Assembly: GCA_025360685.1 (NCBI GenBank)
Contig: JANYBR010000093.1
Location: 1 to 25,470, forward strand
From: Pseudomonadota bacterium
GTDB taxonomy: Bacteria; Pseudomonadota; Alphaproteobacteria; Micropepsales; Micropepsaceae
Length of the DNA: 25,470 nt
Direction of reading: 5' to 3'
Below, in pieces: positions 1 through 6,358 of this stretch (position 1 is its first letter; each line of letters opens with the position of its first letter). The translations under genes and the position numbers were made by a program. The notes beneath the pieces were generated by a model that worked only from the letters and a program-made list of their open reading frames with translations, was not told where the DNA came from and ran no database searches.

Positions 1-170
1 CCAAGAAGCTGGCTGCGCTCGAGAAAGCCTGCGGTCACAAGGCTTATGTAATCTCGGGCGTATCGGGCGAGGGGGTCGACGAGGTCCTCCGCGCGATCGC
101 CAGGGAGATCGTAAAACGCCGCGGGAAAAAGGTTGTGCGAAAGGAAGCCAAGCCGGAGTGGTCGCCATGA
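1..170 (+). CDS. obgE: GTPase ObgE/CgtA, C-terminal end (partial)
   Basis: This is the 3' end of a gene that begins before the window, read in the frame starting at base 3. The visible 55 residues end in ...KPEWSP and include AYVISGVSGEGVDEVLRAI. That matches the end of the Obg G domain (the G5 'SGVSGEG' motif and the last helix), followed by a short basic tail. Obg is a ribosome-associated GTPase acting in 50S assembly and stress or cell-cycle control. The stop codon overlaps the proB start as ATGA (167-170). The obgE-proB-proA-nadD order is common in Alphaproteobacteria and supports the call. Only the tail is visible, so nucleotide-binding motifs G1-G4 cannot be checked. Confidence 0.85.
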   Translation, partial: KKLAALEKACGHKAYVISGVSGEGVDEVLRAIAREIVKRRGKKVVRKEAKPEWSP

Positions 171-1294
171 GCGATCCGCTTTCTTCCGCACGTCTTGTCG
201 TCGTCAAGGTCGGATCGTCGCTGCTGGTCGAGCCAGAGAGCGGCAGGTTGCGGCGCGGCTGGCTGGAATCCTTGTGCGCCGACGTCGCTGCGCTTCGCGA
301 AGAGGGCAAGGGCGTCATTCTGGTCTCCTCTGGTGCGATCGCGCTGGGCCGGCGCGCGCTGAAACTAAAATCCGGTCCACTCAAGCTCGAGGAAAGCCAA
401 GCTGCTGCCGCGGCGGGACAGGTCCGCCTGGCCGAAGCCTATGCCGACATCTTGGCGGGCGCGGACATCGTCGCCGCACAGATTCTCCTCACGCTGGGCG
501 ACACCGAAGAGCGGCGGCGTTACCTCAATGCGCGCGCAACCTTGAAAACGCTGATCGAACTTGGAAGCATTGCGGTCATCAACGAGAACGACACGGTGGC
601 AACCGCCGAAATCCGCTATGGCGACAATGACCGGCTTGCCGCCCGGGTGGCGAGCATGATGGAGGCGGACCGTCTTGTCCTTCTCTCCGACGTCGATGGT
701 CTCTACACCTCCGATCCGTCGCGTGACGCCAAGGCCGCGCATATCTCCGAAGTCGGCGCCATCACGCCCCAGGTCGAGGCGATGGCCGGCGATTCCATTT
801 CCGGCCTTGGACGGGGCGGCATGGCGTCCAAGCTCGCCGCCGCGAAGATCGCCACCGCCGCGGGCTGCGACGTGATCATCGCCAAGGGCACGTCCGAAAA
901 TCCGATAGCCGCAATTCGCAAGGGCGGACGCGCAACGCGCTTCGTGGCGAACGGAACGCCAGCCGCCGCCCGCAAGCGCTGGATCGCCGGCGTTCTGAAA
1001 CCGGAAGGAACGCTTATCATCGACGCCGGCGCCGCGAAGGCTTTGTCGGAAGGCAAGAGTTTGCTTCCCGCCGGTATCCGCCAGATCGATGGCCGGTTTG
1101 AACGCGGCGACGCCGTGTTGGTCAAGGACCAATCCGGCCGCGAGATTGCGCGCGGTCTGGCGGCCTATGGCGCGGGTGATGCCGAACGCATCGCCGGCAA
1201 GCGCTCGCTCGAGATTGAGGCGATCCTGGGTTATCGCGGCCGCGACGAGATGATCCATCGCGACGATCTTGCGCTGACGGGTACGGTGTCATGA
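167..1294 (+). CDS. proB: Glutamate 5-kinase
   Basis: ProB phosphorylates L-glutamate to gamma-glutamyl phosphate, the first and normally feedback-inhibited step of proline synthesis, in the cytoplasm. The 375-residue protein has the amino-acid-kinase start LVVVKVGSSLL (Lys14) and the glycine-rich VSSGAIALGRR. It continues with VINENDTVAT, the LSDVDGLYTSDP motif and GRGGMASKLAAAKIA. A C-terminal PUA domain from about residue 280 makes it the long two-domain form. I chose ATG 167 over the in-frame GTG at 158 because it gives an ATGA overlap with obgE, suggesting translational coupling. The stop overlaps the proA start in the same way (1291-1294). Confidence 0.95.
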   Translation: MSDPLSSARLVVVKVGSSLLVEPESGRLRRGWLESLCADVAALREEGKGVILVSSGAIALGRRALKLKSGPLKLEESQAAAAAGQVRLAEAYADILAGADIVAAQILLTLGDTEERRRYLNARATLKTLIELGSIAVINENDTVATAEIRYGDNDRLAARVASMMEADRLVLLSDVDGLYTSDPSRDAKAAHISEVGAITPQVEAMAGDSISGLGRGGMASKLAAAKIATAAGCDVIIAKGTSENPIAAIRKGGRATRFVANGTPAAARKRWIAGVLKPEGTLIIDAGAAKALSEGKSLLPAGIRQIDGRFERGDAVLVKDQSGREIARGLAAYGAGDAERIAGKRSLEIEAILGYRGRDEMIHRDDLALTGTVS

Positions 1295-2553
1295 CCGCGC
1301 TCGCAGCCGACATGAAAGCGCTGGGCACGAGCGCGCGCGATGCGGCGCGGATCTTGCGCGAAACTACGGTCGAACAGCGCAACGCCGCGCTTCATGCCAT
1401 GGCCAGCGCGCTGCGCCGGAATGTGCTCAAGATCGTCGGTGAAAACGCCGGCGACATGCAGGCGGCCATTGCTGAAGGTCTATCGGCCGCGATGCTCGAC
1501 CGTCTCACGCTGACCGCGAAATCCGTGGAAGCCATGGCTAAGGGCCTCGAGGATATTGCGGCGCTTGCCGACCCGGTTGGCCGCGTGCTCGCGCATTGGA
1601 CCAGGCCAAACGGCCTGGACATCACCCGCGTGTCGACACCGATCGGCGTCATCGCGATGATCTATGAGAGCCGCCCCAATGTGACGGCCGATGCCGGTGC
1701 TCTCTGTCTCAAGTCCGGCAATGCGGTGATCCTGCGCGGCGGCTCGGACTCGGTTCTCACATCGGCGGCCATTCATACAGCGATGCTCGAAGGCTTGCGC
1801 GCGGCAGGATTGCCGGAGGCTGCGATCGGCCACGTGCCGACTACCGATCGCGCAGCGGTCGGGCTTATCCTTTCCGGCCTGGACGGCACGATCGACCTCA
1901 TCATTCCGCGCGGCGGCAAGAGTCTGACGGCGCGCGTGATGGCTGAGGCGCGCGTGCCGGTGCTGGCACATCTCGAAGGTGTCTGCCACGTTTATGTTCA
2001 CGAACGAGCCGATCTCGCCAAGTCACGTGCCCTTGTGTTGAACGCCAAGATGCGAAGGACCGGCGTTTGCGGAGCGGCCGAAACTCTTTTGATCGACCGC
2101 ACTATCGCCAAGTCCCACGCTCTGCCGATCCTCGAAGACCTCGCCCGGGCCGGCTGCGAAATTCGCGGCGATCACGCAATTTGTGCGATCTTTTCATCTG
2201 CGAAGGCAGCAACCGACGCCGACTGGTCGAGCGAATATCTCGACAAGATCATCTCGGTAAAGCTAGTCGACGGTATCGAGGATGCGATCGGCCACATCGA
2301 ACGCTATGGCTCGCACCACACCGAATGCATCGTGACGGAAGACAAGGCCGCTGCCGAACATTTTCTTGCCAAGCTCGATTCGGCGATCATGTTGTGGAAT
2401 GCGTCGACCCAGTTCGCCGATGGCGCAGAGTTCGGCATGGGCGCCGAGATCGGAATCGGCACGGGCAAACTGCATGCGCGCGGACCGGTCGGCGTCGAGC
2501 AGTTGACCAGCTTCAAATATGTGGTGCGCGGCACCGGACAGGTGCGGCCATGA
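1291..2553 (+). CDS. proA: Gamma-glutamyl phosphate reductase
   Basis: ProA reduces gamma-glutamyl phosphate with NADPH to glutamate-5-semialdehyde, which cyclises to pyrroline-5-carboxylate. It is the second step of proline synthesis and works directly on the labile ProB product. The 420-residue protein has the aldehyde-dehydrogenase fold. Family landmarks include IAMIYESRPNVTADA, the nucleotide-contact region LKSGNAVILRGGSD, IPRGGKSL, and the catalytic cysteine in MRRTGVCGAAETLL (Cys260). The C-terminus ends in the typical GPVGVEQLTSFKYVVRGTGQVRP. It overlaps proB by ATGA upstream and nadD by ATGA downstream (2550-2553), so the three genes are very probably co-transcribed and translationally coupled. 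Confidence 0.96.
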   Translation: MTALAADMKALGTSARDAARILRETTVEQRNAALHAMASALRRNVLKIVGENAGDMQAAIAEGLSAAMLDRLTLTAKSVEAMAKGLEDIAALADPVGRVLAHWTRPNGLDITRVSTPIGVIAMIYESRPNVTADAGALCLKSGNAVILRGGSDSVLTSAAIHTAMLEGLRAAGLPEAAIGHVPTTDRAAVGLILSGLDGTIDLIIPRGGKSLTARVMAEARVPVLAHLEGVCHVYVHERADLAKSRALVLNAKMRRTGVCGAAETLLIDRTIAKSHALPILEDLARAGCEIRGDHAICAIFSSAKAATDADWSSEYLDKIISVKLVDGIEDAIGHIERYGSHHTECIVTEDKAAAEHFLAKLDSAIMLWNASTQFADGAEFGMGAEIGIGTGKLHARGPVGVEQLTSFKYVVRGTGQVRP

Positions 2554-3200
2554 AAACCGCCTTGCAACGCCCGCGTGCGAACTGGGTACGTCCGCCGGGT
2601 CCGATCGCGCCGGGCATGCGCATCGGCCTGCTGGGCGGATCGTTCAATCCCGCGCATGAAGGCCATGTCCATGTCAGCGAGGTTGCTCTCAAGCGGTTGG
2701 GCCTGAACTTCGTGTGGTGGCTGGTCACGCCGCAGAACCCGCTGAAGCCCGCAGCCGGCATGGCACCGCTGGGCGATCGCCTGCGCGCCGCGCAAAAGGT
2801 GGCGCGCCATCCGCGCATCATCGTCATGGACATCGAGCATGATTTTCATACGCACTATTCGTTCGATACATTACGAGCGCTGCAGAACCGCTTTTCGCAA
2901 GTCCAGTTCGTCTGGCTGATGGGCAGCGACAATCTCAACATCTTCCGGCGCTGGCATCGCTGGATCGAATTCGCGCAAAGCGTGCCGATTGCCGTGATTC
3001 AGCGGCCCGGAACCGTTCTCGCGGCGCTGCACGCCAAGCCCATCCGGCGCTTTGGCCAGTCCCGACTGGAACGTGGACTTTGCGCCAGGCGGCCGCCCGC
3101 CATCGCGGTCATCGACGGCAAACGCAATGCGCAAAGCGCAACGGCCATCCGAGCGTCGCAGCGCATCGCGGAAGGCTTTGTCGGTGTCGTTCCCGCGTGA
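2550..3200 (+). CDS. nadD: Nicotinate-nucleotide adenylyltransferase
   Basis: NadD joins ATP and nicotinate mononucleotide to give deamido-NAD, the penultimate step of NAD synthesis. The 216-residue protein carries the nucleotidyltransferase signature GGSFNPAHEGH at residues 29-39 (the HxGH-type ATP site). It also has the middle motif VWLMGSDNLNIFRRWHRW and the C-terminal NAQSATAIR, the equivalent of the SSTxIR motif. About 20 extra residues precede the core, as in many alphaproteobacterial NadD proteins. Starting at ATG 2550 overlaps the proA stop as ATGA. After the stop there are only 24 bases before the open frame of rsfS. Confidence 0.94.
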   Translation: MKTALQRPRANWVRPPGPIAPGMRIGLLGGSFNPAHEGHVHVSEVALKRLGLNFVWWLVTPQNPLKPAAGMAPLGDRLRAAQKVARHPRIIVMDIEHDFHTHYSFDTLRALQNRFSQVQFVWLMGSDNLNIFRRWHRWIEFAQSVPIAVIQRPGTVLAALHAKPIRRFGQSRLERGLCARRPPAIAVIDGKRNAQSATAIRASQRIAEGFVGVVPA

Positions 3201-3224
3201 TACATTATTTATACCGTGCCCTAG

Positions 3225-3740
3225 TTGGGGCGCGATGGAGGATGCACGCTGACCCGTAAGACAACCGGCACGAAAAAGACGCCCGCGAAATCCAAAGCCG
3301 CTTCCAAGCCGGCGGCCAAGAAACTCTCAACCAAGAAACCGGTCTCCAAGAAGGCCGCCCTGAAGAAGGCGGCAAACCAGCCTTTGTACGCCGTCGATCG
3401 CGCACTGCTAGAACGGATCAAGGCTTCGCTGGACGACGACAAGGCCGAGGACGTGGTGACCATCGAGCTGGAGGGTCGCTCTTCGATTGCCGATGCCCTG
3501 ATCATTGCAACCGGGCGTTCGTCGCGTCACGTCGCCTCGATCGCCGAACATCTGGCGCGCAGGTTGAAGGACGCGGGCTACGGCACGCGTCCGGTGAATG
3601 GCGCCGCTCAGGGCGACTGGGTTCTGGTCGATGCCGGCGACGTGATCGTGCATGTCTTTCGCGCCGAAGTGCGCGACTATTACGACCTGGAAGGCATGTG
3701 GTCGGTGAAGGAACCGCAGCGCGGCCGCGCGACGGGCTGA
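3225..3740 (+). CDS. rsfS: Ribosomal silencing factor RsfS with lysine-rich N-terminal tail; start uncertain
   Basis: RsfS binds ribosomal protein uL14 on the 50S subunit and blocks joining with 30S when nutrients are low. The conserved core starts near LLERIKASLDDDKAEDVV and includes GRSSIADALIIATGRSSRHV, GDWVLVDAGDVIVHVF and YDLEGMWS. In front of it lie about 50 residues of almost pure Lys/Ala/Ser/Thr/Pro with repeated AAKK and TKKP units, resembling a histone H1 tail. The start is unclear. TTG 3225 opens the frame but lacks a ribosome binding site. A strong GGAGG at 3237-3241 sits seven bases before an in-frame CTG at 3249. An in-frame TTG at 3384 would give a tail-less 118-residue protein. 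The coordinates given use the longest frame. Confidence 0.87.
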   Translation: MGRDGGCTLTRKTTGTKKTPAKSKAASKPAAKKLSTKKPVSKKAALKKAANQPLYAVDRALLERIKASLDDDKAEDVVTIELEGRSSIADALIIATGRSSRHVASIAEHLARRLKDAGYGTRPVNGAAQGDWVLVDAGDVIVHVFRAEVRDYYDLEGMWSVKEPQRGRATG

Positions 3741-3743
3741 GCC

Positions 3744-4226
3744 GTGCGGCTGCACATCATCGCCGTCGGCTTCGGACGCGGAACGCCGGAAGCGGCGCTC
3801 ACCGAAAATTTCGTCGGCCGCTCCTCCCAGATGGGCAAGCGCATGGGCATACCGGCCGTGCTGTGCGAAGAGATCGCTGTCTCCAAAGATCGTGACGTCA
3901 AAAAGCGCAAGGCAGACGAGGCCGAGCGCCTCGAGAAGCGTGTGCCCGACGGCGCACACATCATCCTGCTCGACGCCAAGGGCAAGGGCATGACCAGCGA
4001 GGACTTTGCCGAGATGCTTGGCGCGCTGCGTGACGCCGGAACAAAAGACCTGGCATTCGTCATCGGCGGGCCGGATGGTCTGGCTCCGCTGCCGCGAAAA
4101 CGCGCCGGCCGCAGTCTCGCCTTCGGCCCGCAGACCTGGCCGCACCTTCTGGTGCGCGCGATGTTGAGCGAACAGATCTATCGCGCGCTCACAATTCTGG
4201 CCGGACATCCGTACCACCGTGCGTGA
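3744..4226 (+). CDS. rlmH: 23S rRNA (pseudouridine1915-N3)-methyltransferase
   Basis: RlmH methylates pseudouridine 1915 in helix 69 of 23S rRNA on the assembled 70S ribosome, using S-adenosylmethionine. The 160-residue protein is a SPOUT-class enzyme of normal family length. It starts MRLHIIAVG and has IILLDAKGKGMTSEDFA, the SAM-binding loop FVIGGPDGL, and the nearly invariant C-terminus QIYRALTILAGHPYHR. Translation begins at GTG 3744, three bases after the rsfS stop, so the two ribosome-linked genes are almost certainly one transcript. I see no insertion or truncation. Confidence 0.95.
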   Translation: MRLHIIAVGFGRGTPEAALTENFVGRSSQMGKRMGIPAVLCEEIAVSKDRDVKKRKADEAERLEKRVPDGAHIILLDAKGKGMTSEDFAEMLGALRDAGTKDLAFVIGGPDGLAPLPRKRAGRSLAFGPQTWPHLLVRAMLSEQIYRALTILAGHPYHRA

Positions 4227-4237
4227 GGCGCGCGCCG

Positions 4238-4256
4238 TTATCCGTTCCTTAACCAT
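4238..4256 (+). promoter_or_regulatory. Putative CtrA binding site upstream of fliX
   Basis: TTAT (4238-4241), seven bases, then TTAA (4249-4252), continuing as TTAACCAT to 4256. The CtrA consensus is TTAA-N7-TTAA, so this is a one-mismatch match. The right half carries the CCAT extension often seen in alphaproteobacterial CtrA sites. It lies about 40 bases before the fliX ATG and just after the rlmH stop. CtrA control of early flagellar genes, including fliX in Caulobacter, is established. Binding here is inferred from sequence alone. Confidence 0.55.
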
Positions 4257-4296
4257 GATGCGCAATGCTGGCGTGTCGTAATGGGACTGAGCACCC

Positions 4297-4725
4297 ATGG
4301 AAATCAAGGGACCTGGACGGATCGAGCCCGGCGTTGTGCGCCGCGTTTCCAAGGGCGCGCCCACCACGAGCAGCCCGTTTCAGGTTTCCGAAGGCGGTGA
4401 CGTTCGCGGCTCGATCGTCGCCGGTCCGGGCCCGATCGGCGCGCTCGACTCCATACTCATGTTGCAGGGCCTGGACGATTCCACCGATGGCCGCTCCAAG
4501 GGCATTGCCCATGGCGAACAGCTTCTCGATATGCTCGATCAGGTGCGCGACGGATTGCTGGCGGGCGGCGTGCCGCGCACAACGCTCAATCGCCTCGCCA
4601 ACGCCGTGTCGCGCCGCCACGACGCCTTCAACGATCCCAAGCTGCAGACGGTTCTCGACGAGATCGAACTGCGCGCCCATGTCGAGCTCGCCAAGCTCGA
4701 GATGATGGACAAGCGGGTGGCCTAG
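4297..4725 (+). CDS. fliX: Class II flagellar assembly regulator FliX
   Basis: FliX couples flagellar hook-basal-body assembly to late gene expression by controlling FlbD, an activator of sigma-54 promoters. It is known mainly from Caulobacter and relatives. The 142-residue protein matches the family layout: start MEIKGPGRI, a low-complexity linker, IGALDSILMLQGLDD, then the helical GEQLLDMLDQVRDGLL. It ends with the conserved block LQTVLDEIELRAHVELAKLE. It stands alone, with no other flagellar gene in the window, between rlmH and a terminator at 4782-4808. The CtrA-like box in front suggests its own promoter. The identity rests on recognising the C-terminal block and overall length. Confidence 0.9.
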   Translation: MEIKGPGRIEPGVVRRVSKGAPTTSSPFQVSEGGDVRGSIVAGPGPIGALDSILMLQGLDDSTDGRSKGIAHGEQLLDMLDQVRDGLLAGGVPRTTLNRLANAVSRRHDAFNDPKLQTVLDEIELRAHVELAKLEMMDKRVA

Positions 4726-4781
4726 CGCGGCGCGTTCAAATCGCAATTGTTGGGATATAGCGTAATTGGTGATTTGTGCGT

Positions 4782-4808
4782 GACGGTTCAAGAGCCGTCT
4801 CGATTTTT
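4782..4808 (+). terminator. Rho-independent terminator after fliX
   Basis: A six-pair stem, GACGGT (4782-4787) with GCCGTC (4794-4799), closes on a TCAAGA loop and includes one G-U pair. A short spacer and a run of five T (4804-4808) follow. It is 57 bases past the fliX stop on the same strand. Confidence 0.6.
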
Positions 4809-4824
4809 ACAAAATAAGTTTCAG

Positions 4825-4843
4825 AAAAAATTCGCGGTGCGAA
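4825..4843 (-). terminator. Possible terminator for the sucAB transcript
   Basis: Read on the - strand, a five-pair hairpin TTCGC-ACC-GCGAA (4843-4831) is followed by six T (4830-4825). The stem is short, so this is a weak call. It lies about 220 bases beyond the sucB stop, after the palindromic repeat. Confidence 0.35.
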
Positions 4844-4917
4844 AGTTATCCAACAGCTGGCGCGAATAAAACCGCGCCGCGTCTCGAAAAATCAGATCGA
4901 GGTGTTGGACAACCCAC

Positions 4918-5047
4918 TCACCATGGCCGGGCTCGACCCGGCCACCCAGTCGACGCGTGTCCACGCGCCGAAGCGAGGCGAGCTGAGTTATCGCGCGCGC
5001 AGACGCGCGCTTGGTGGGTGGCCGCCTCGGGGGGGCGGCCATGGTGA
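4918..5047. repeat. Palindromic dispersed repeat, family 1, copy A
   Basis: Two arms face each other. The left arm, 4918-4948, begins TCACCATGGCCG and ends CGGCCACCCA. The right arm, 5015-5047, is its near-perfect reverse complement at both ends, and each arm is itself a hairpin. The middle contains AGGCGAGC. A related element lies at 24355-24497. Similar 'MAGLDPA'-coding palindromes are common intergenic repeats in Alphaproteobacteria. This copy fills most of the 336-base gap between fliX and sucB (4726-5061), which otherwise holds only the two terminators and a GGCGCG/CGCGCC hairpin at 4859-4878. Confidence 0.7.
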
Positions 5048-5061
5048 AGTGGATGTGGTGC

Positions 5062-6324
5062 TCAGATATCCAGCAGCAGCCGCTGTGGATCTTCCAGATT
5101 TTCCTTGACCCGCACCAGGAACGTCACGGCCTCGCGGCCGTCGACGAGGCGGTGATCGTAGGACAGCGCCAGATACATCATCGGCTTGATGACGATCTTC
5201 TCGCCTTCGGCGATCGGACGCGGCTGGATCTTGTGCATGCCGAGAATGCCAGATTGCGGCGCGTTCAGGATCGGCGTCGACATCAAGGAACCGAACACGC
5301 CGCCATTGGTGATCGTGAAAGTGCCGCCCTGGAGTTCTTCCAGTTTCAGTTTGTTGTCGCGCGCACGCAGTCCGTAGTCGTGAATCTTGGCTTCGATCTG
5401 TGCCAGAGACAGCAGATCGGCATCGCGCACCACCGGTACCACCAGGCCGCGTTCTGTCGAAACCGCCACGCCCAAGTCGTAATAGTTCTTGTAGACGATA
5501 TCGTCGCCCTCGATCTCGGCATTGACGTTGGGCAATTCCTTCAGGGCCGCAATGCAGGCCTTGACGAAGAAGCCCATGAAGCCGAGGCGCACGCCATGCT
5601 TCTTCTCGAAACTGTCCTTGTACTCCGCGCGCAACGCCATGACGTGGCTCATGTCGACTTCGTTGAAGGTTGTGAGCTGCGCGGCGGTGTTCTGCGACTC
5701 CTTCAGGCGCAGCGCGATGGTCTTGCGCAGGCGGCTCATCGTCACGCGTTCTTCGCGGTCGGCGCGCGGGCGCGGGCCCGCGTGAACCGGCGCCGGAGCG
5801 GGACGTGACGTGCGCTCGGCCGCGCGAGCTTCGAGTGCGTCGAGCATGTCGCCTTTCATGACACGTCCGTCGCGGCCCGAACCGGCCACGCGCGAGGCGT
5901 CCATGCCGCTCTCTTCTGCGATGCGGCGCACGGATGGCAGCACAGTAGCGGCAGCGTACTGTGCGGGTGCGGCGGCGACTTGCTGTACGGGAGCGGGTTT
6001 CGGCCCTTCGGCTTTTGGTGCCAGCGCAGGCTTGGGTGCAGCGGGCTTGGACGCGGCGACGGGCTTGGCGGATGCGGTTCCTTTGACGCCCTCGGCGATC
6101 GCGCCAAGGATGGCACCGACCTGGACCGTGTCGCCTTCCTGGACAGAAATGGATTCGATCGAACCGTCCGCTGGCGCCGGCACTTCGACAGTGACCTTGT
6201 CGGTTTCGAGTTCGAGCAAGGGCTCGTCGCGCGTGACTGCGTCGCCTTTCTTCTTGAACCATTTGGAAACCGTCGCCTCGGTGACGGATTCGCCCATCGC
6301 GGGGACCTTGATGTCGATGCTCAT
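5062..6324 (-). CDS. sucB: 2-oxoglutarate dehydrogenase E2, dihydrolipoyl succinyltransferase
   Basis: This E2 core enzyme of the 2-oxoglutarate dehydrogenase complex passes the succinyl group from its lipoyl arm to CoA. The 420-residue protein has one lipoyl domain at 1-75 with the lipoylated Lys43 in ETDKVTVE. An Ala/Pro/Lys-rich flexible linker follows, then a peripheral-subunit-binding domain at about 128-165 (LPSVRRIAEESG...GSGRDGRV). The acyltransferase domain carries the active-site motif DHRLVDG (His391, Asp395). The gene lies 34 bases after sucA, so the two share a transcript. The lpd (E3) gene often found next to sucB is absent here. A terminator candidate and a palindromic repeat lie downstream. 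Confidence 0.96.
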   Translation of the reverse strand: MSIDIKVPAMGESVTEATVSKWFKKKGDAVTRDEPLLELETDKVTVEVPAPADGSIESISVQEGDTVQVGAILGAIAEGVKGTASAKPVAASKPAAPKPALAPKAEGPKPAPVQQVAAAPAQYAAATVLPSVRRIAEESGMDASRVAGSGRDGRVMKGDMLDALEARAAERTSRPAPAPVHAGPRPRADREERVTMSRLRKTIALRLKESQNTAAQLTTFNEVDMSHVMALRAEYKDSFEKKHGVRLGFMGFFVKACIAALKELPNVNAEIEGDDIVYKNYYDLGVAVSTERGLVVPVVRDADLLSLAQIEAKIHDYGLRARDNKLKLEELQGGTFTITNGGVFGSLMSTPILNAPQSGILGMHKIQPRPIAEGEKIVIKPMMYLALSYDHRLVDGREAVTFLVRVKENLEDPQRLLLDI

Positions 6325-6358
6325 GCTTCATCTCCGCCGCAAATCAGGCGCGGCCCAG

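Noticed and set aside
365..1258. A 297-codon frame antisense to proB
   Set aside because: Shadow ORF; proB on the + strand is complete and conserved.
2067..3200. A frame that runs from within proA through nadD as one 377-residue protein
   Set aside because: The upstream part is proA sequence out of frame. The nadD start at 2550 with ATGA coupling explains the real protein.
4859..4878. GGCGCG...CGCGCC hairpin as a terminator
   Set aside because: The stem is good but no T-run follows on either strand. The neighbouring hairpins with T-runs are better candidates.
4902..5108. Small + strand frame containing MAGLDPATQ
   Set aside because: It lies inside the palindromic repeat. Such peptides are recurrent spurious translations of alphaproteobacterial repeats.
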